DNA from: Actinomycetota bacterium
GTDB taxonomy: Bacteria; Actinomycetota; Actinomycetes; Nanopelagicales; Nanopelagicaceae
Length of the DNA: 32,849 nucleotides
NCBI GenBank assembly: GCA_009704445.1
Contig: WLED01000001.1
Location: 1 to 32,849, forward strand
Direction: 5' to 3'
Made by a program: the position numbers and the translations under genes. Shown here in pieces: positions 29,907 through 32,849 of the stretch (the first letter of the stretch is position 1; every line of letters starts with the position of its first letter). The notes below the pieces were generated by a model that had not been told where the DNA came from, did no database searches, and saw only the letters and a list, made by a program, of their open reading frames with translations.

Positions 29907-31397
29907 TTATCCCTGTTCAGCCAAGGTCACAAGTGTGCGAAAGGCCACGCCAGTACCACCCACCGGTGTGTACCCGTGAGCCTTTCCTTCGTTAAAGGCT
30001 GGCCCAGCAATATCTAGGTGCAACCATGGCGTTTCAGGGGCGACAAATTCCTTAAGGAAAAGTCCTGCAACCAACATTCCACCCATTCGGTCACCGATGT
30101 TTGCTAAGTCTGCAACTTGTGAATCCAAAGATGCACGCAGTTCTTCTGGTAACGGCATGGGCCAGAACTGTTCACCGCTTATTGAGGCGCATTCTAAAAA
30201 TGCTTTACTAAATTCTTGATTGTTTGTCATGACTGCACTTGTTCGCGTTCCTAATGCCACAACTTGAGCGCCCGTAAGGGTGGCCACATCGACAATTCCA
30301 TCTAACTTATTCTTGGTTGACTGAGCCTTAACTAACGCATCTGCCAGAACTAATCGTCCCTCAGCATCTGGATTAAGTACCTCGACTGTCTTACCGCCAA
30401 AAATTGAAATAATGTCACTTGGTCGAACAGCGGTGTCACTTGGCATGTTCTCGGCTAGAGGGGCCCACATTTCTATAGCAACTGGGAGTTTAAGTTTTGC
30501 AATCGCCAAGACTGCTGCGCAAACAGCGGCAGCCCCACTCATGTCTGATTTCATTGCTTCCATACCTGCGGCGGGCTTTAGTGCCAAGCCACCCGTATCA
30601 AAGGTGATTCCCTTTCCAATAAATGCATATCGCTTGGAAGCTTTTGTTGAGGGAGTGTAGGAAACATGAAGAAGTCGTGGGGGATTGGCAGAACCTTGGC
30701 CTACACCGACTATTCCACCGAATCCCTGACTCTTGAGTGCTTTCTCATCCCAAATTTGAACTTTCAACCCCGACTTAGCGCCTCCAGCTGATTTAACTTC
30801 CTCTGAAATTTTCTTACTGAACCTATCGGGAGTTAAGTAGCTCGGCGGCATATTAATTAAGTCACGCGCCAATGATGCATATTGCGCAATTATCTCTGCT
30901 CGCGAAACTGCGACTTTACCTTGGGCATTGTTTGATAGTTTTGAAAAAATCGTAATATTTTTAATGGGATCTTTGTGATTACTCTTTGTAGTGCCTTTAA
31001 AGTCAGTGAAGTTGTATGCCCCAAGAGCTGCACCCTCTGCTACAGCAGCAATTTCGACGGTTTTTCTCGCAGGCAGTGAGAATGTCACAGAAGTGTTTCC
31101 ATGTAATTCACGTGCTGCACTTCCTGCAGCTCTCCTCAGTGTTTCATGTGAATATGTGGACGACTTTGGTCCAAGACCTGTAAAGACCATTAATCTCACG
31201 AGAGAACCTGGAACTTTGATCACCTCATCGGCTTTTCCTGTTGCGCCCATGTCTAATAACTGTGTAATCATCTTTTTGGTATCAATCACCATGTCTCCAG
31301 ATTCAATGGCCAATCCGCCTTTTGTGGTGGTCGAAGCCAATCCAAGAACCAAGACTTCATCTTTGATTACGCCATCTGAGATCTTTACTCTGCTCAT
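29907..31397 (-). CDS. pepA: Leucyl aminopeptidase (M17)
   Basis: 496 residues from the ATG at 31397. A longer frame to 31451 adds 18 unrelated residues and would overlap gcvT on the other strand; TAGGCT seven bases before 31397 supports the shorter form. The M17 catalytic domain has IGKGITFDTGG with metal-binding Lys and Asp, KSDMSGAAAV, and the signature NPDAEGRLVLADAL. It removes N-terminal amino acids from peptides in the cytoplasm. The position between lpd/E2 and gcvT matches mycobacterial pepB (from memory). Confidence 0.95.
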   Translation of the reverse strand: MSRVKISDGVIKDEVLVLGLASTTTKGGLAIESGDMVIDTKKMITQLLDMGATGKADEVIKVPGSLVRLMVFTGLGPKSSTYSHETLRRAAGSAARELHGNTSVTFSLPARKTVEIAAVAEGAALGAYNFTDFKGTTKSNHKDPIKNITIFSKLSNNAQGKVAVSRAEIIAQYASLARDLINMPPSYLTPDRFSKKISEEVKSAGGAKSGLKVQIWDEKALKSQGFGGIVGVGQGSANPPRLLHVSYTPSTKASKRYAFIGKGITFDTGGLALKPAAGMEAMKSDMSGAAAVCAAVLAIAKLKLPVAIEMWAPLAENMPSDTAVRPSDIISIFGGKTVEVLNPDAEGRLVLADALVKAQSTKNKLDGIVDVATLTGAQVVALGTRTSAVMTNNQEFSKAFLECASISGEQFWPMPLPEELRASLDSQVADLANIGDRMGGMLVAGLFLKEFVAPETPWLHLDIAGPAFNEGKAHGYTPVGGTGVAFRTLVTLAEQG

Positions 31398-31404
31398 ATA
31401 GCCA

Positions 31405-31410
31405 AGCCTA
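31405..31410 (-). promoter_or_regulatory. -10 element TAGGCT, leaderless start of pepA
   Basis: Minus strand: TAGGCT, then seven bases, then the ATG at 31397. It lies only 14 bases from the opposite gcvT -10, so the two promoters cannot be fully occupied at once. Confidence 0.45.
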
Positions 31411-31423
31411 TTAGAACTCTTGA

Positions 31424-31429
31424 TAGGTT
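31424..31429 (+). promoter_or_regulatory. Extended -10 TGATAGGTT, leaderless start of gcvT
   Basis: TAGGTT preceded by TG plus one base (extended -10) and followed by six bases, then the ATG at 31436. Confidence 0.55.
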
Positions 31430-31435
31430 TGCACA

Positions 31436-32524
31436 ATGAACACTTCACCACTCAACGAAAAACATCTTGCCCTTAGGGCCAAGATGTCAGATTTTGGTGG
31501 CTGGATGATGCCAATTGAATATCCCGGATGCGGAGTTCTTGTAGAGCATCTGGCTGTTCGTGAGCGAGTAGGAATGTTTGATGTATCCCACCTCGGAAAA
31601 GCTTCAGTTGTGGGTTCAGGTGCACTAGATTTTCTTAACTCCATTCTTACCAACGATCTGCGAAAGATTGGTAATGGGGCCGCTCAGTACACACTTTTGT
31701 GTGATGAGAATGGTGGTGTTGTCGATGATTTGATTGCATATCGAACGAGCGAAGAAGACTTCTTTCTCATACCTAACGCTTCAAATACAACTGAAGTCGT
31801 AAAAGTTCTTCACAATAAGGCCCCTATGGGTATAACGATTAAGAATTTACATAAAGATTATGCCGTTATTGCCCTTCAAGGACCACTAGCCCCAAAGGTG
31901 CTAGAAAAACTTCGAGTTAAAACTGAAATTGAATACATGGCTTTTTCTAAGAAGTTGATTGGAGAAGCTGAAGTAATTATCTGTAGAACTGGTTATACGG
32001 GTGAGTTGGGCTTTGAGATCATTCCTAAAGTTGGAGATGCAAGCCTTGTTTGGGATTGCTTAGCCGATGCAATGAAGGAGTTTGACGGAGTTATATGCGG
32101 TCTTGGTGCAAGAGACACACTAAGAACTGAGATGGGATACCCACTTCATGGGCATGAACTTTCACTCCAGATATCTCCATTGGAGGCCAATGCATCATGG
32201 GCGGTGGGCTGGAACAAAGATGAGTTTTCTGGTTCGAAGTTTTTAAAAAGTCAAAAAGAGATAGGAGCGGAGTATAGATCTATAGCCTTGAGATCTTTGG
32301 ACAGAAACATTCCACGAGCTGGTATGGATGTAAAAAACTCAAATGGTCAGATAGTTGGACAGGTTACAAGCGGAACTTATTCTCCTTCACTAAAGCACGG
32401 TATTGCATTGGCTAGGGTGAAAACCTCGGTATTAATTGGAGAAAAGTTAGTGGTGGATGTTCGTGGCAGAGAAGCAAGTGTTGAAGTTGTAAAACTTCCA
32501 TTTGTAACTTCTAACGTTCGGTAA
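31436..32524 (+). CDS. gcvT: Aminomethyltransferase (glycine cleavage T protein)
   Basis: 362 residues, the standard GcvT length. The N-terminal MSDFGGWMMPIEYPGCGVLVEH is the family's folate-barrel start; RVGMFDVSHLGK and the folate-contacting NGGVVDDLIAYR segment follow. GYTGELGFEI and the C-terminal barrel (TSGTYSPSLKHGIALARV) are typical. It transfers the aminomethyl carbon from the lipoylated H protein to tetrahydrofolate. gcvH and gcvP are not in the window. It ends 14 bases before the convergent ECF gene. Confidence 0.96.
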   Translation: MNTSPLNEKHLALRAKMSDFGGWMMPIEYPGCGVLVEHLAVRERVGMFDVSHLGKASVVGSGALDFLNSILTNDLRKIGNGAAQYTLLCDENGGVVDDLIAYRTSEEDFFLIPNASNTTEVVKVLHNKAPMGITIKNLHKDYAVIALQGPLAPKVLEKLRVKTEIEYMAFSKKLIGEAEVIICRTGYTGELGFEIIPKVGDASLVWDCLADAMKEFDGVICGLGARDTLRTEMGYPLHGHELSLQISPLEANASWAVGWNKDEFSGSKFLKSQKEIGAEYRSIALRSLDRNIPRAGMDVKNSNGQIVGQVTSGTYSPSLKHGIALARVKTSVLIGEKLVVDVRGREASVEVVKLPFVTSNVR

Positions 32525-32538
32525 TTTTCTTCCTTAAG

Positions 32539-32849
32539 TTATCTGTTGAGCACTCGAGACTGAGTGAATTCAATAGGAGCAACGAATGCAGCTCTGGAAT
32601 GGGTTCGATAGAGAGCGGAGAGAATTGGTCGCCCCGTAACAAGAATCAGTGAGGCGGTGAAGATTGCTCTTGGGACATCCCAGGCCATTGCCGTTAAGAA
32701 ATGAAAGGTGAAAAACCTAGATAAGTTCTCACTCAGCAACCCTCCTGGAATATATGAAAGCTGTGTACCTGTGCCCAGTGCCCAAGGCCAGAACTGAAGA
32801 TCCATCAAAATCCCAAAAAGCATCGCTGCAATAGCGCCATAAATTGCTA
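32539..32849 (-). CDS. ECF transporter S component, C-terminal part (5' end outside window)
   Basis: The frame runs open through the window's right edge, so the N-terminus lies outside; about 103 residues are visible. It has hydrophobic segments and the sequence DLQFWPWALGTGTQLSYIPG, which closely resembles actinobacterial ECF S components. It ends with a charged tail after RPILSALYRTHSRAAF. S components bind a vitamin or metal and dock with the ECF ATPase/EcfT module. The substrate cannot be told from this part. Confidence 0.75.
   Translation of the reverse strand, partial: AIYGAIAAMLFGILMDLQFWPWALGTGTQLSYIPGGLLSENLSRFFTFHFLTAMAWDVPRAIFTASLILVTGRPILSALYRTHSRAAFVAPIEFTQSRVLNR

Noticed and set aside
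31398..31451. N-terminal extension of pepA over the gcvT start
   Set aside because: The added residues are not family-like, and the leaderless-type -10 TAGGCT lies within this stretch.

Overview
The window looks like chromosome of a low-GC, streamlined actinobacterium. By eye GC is in the low-to-mid 40s %, intergenic gaps are short and several gene ends overlap. Actinobacterial markers include a PimB'-type mannosyltransferase, inositol-phosphate synthase under a PadR regulator, a DUF4191 protein and RDD protein beside glnA, and the lipB-lipA / dihydrolipoamide acyltransferase block. Freshwater Nanopelagicales (acI: Planktophila/Nanopelagicus-like) fit best, but this is inference; no rRNA is present to confirm it.

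Layout. 1-8.4 kb: end of an EamA permease, a RibD_C-like reductase, pimB'-like glycosyltransferase, then (minus) fadD-histidine kinase-response regulator, and divergently an SRPBCC protein with a ROK glucokinase; then an acidic hypothetical protein, a PlsC acyltransferase and a Cas4/RecB-like nuclease. 8.4-11.5 kb: padR-ino1 with a strong terminator, a membrane protein with two inverted repeats upstream, and a stand-alone LuxR-type HTH protein. 11.5-16.4 kb: an enoyl-CoA isomerase-like protein with an HSDL2-like SDR, a CopC protein, an NCS1 permease and NhaA. 16.4-21.3 kb: glnA, RDD protein, DUF4191 protein, plsC, lipA, lipB. 21.4-26.6 kb: MMPL transporter, Gfo/Idh/MocA dehydrogenase, FAD oxidoreductase, TIGR01777 epimerase. 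26.6-32.8 kb: E2 acyltransferase, lpd, pepA, gcvT and a partial ECF S component. No gene-free stretch exceeds 300 bases. I saw no tRNA, rRNA, insertion sequence or CRISPR array.

How the genes fit together. Lipoate is a theme: LipB and LipA make the cofactor used by the E2 protein, and GcvT works on the lipoylated glycine-cleavage H protein. From memory, much of the order (pimB'-fadD15-SRPBCC-plsC; gcvT-pepB-dlaT-epimerase-lipB-lipA-DUF4191-RDD-glnA) parallels Mycobacterium tuberculosis Rv2182c-Rv2188c and Rv2211c-Rv2220. The two-component pair behind fadD, and the plsC between lipA and DUF4191, look like local additions.

The most striking non-coding pattern is leaderless expression. About a dozen promoter-proximal genes have a TANNNT -10 hexamer ending 6 (rarely 7) bases before the start codon with no Shine-Dalgarno sequence, while downstream genes and a few leadered genes have clear Shine-Dalgarno sequences. 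The best candidate for something undescribed is the fadD operon: a translationally coupled, sensor-less, strongly shortened histidine kinase followed by an overlapping NarL-type regulator.
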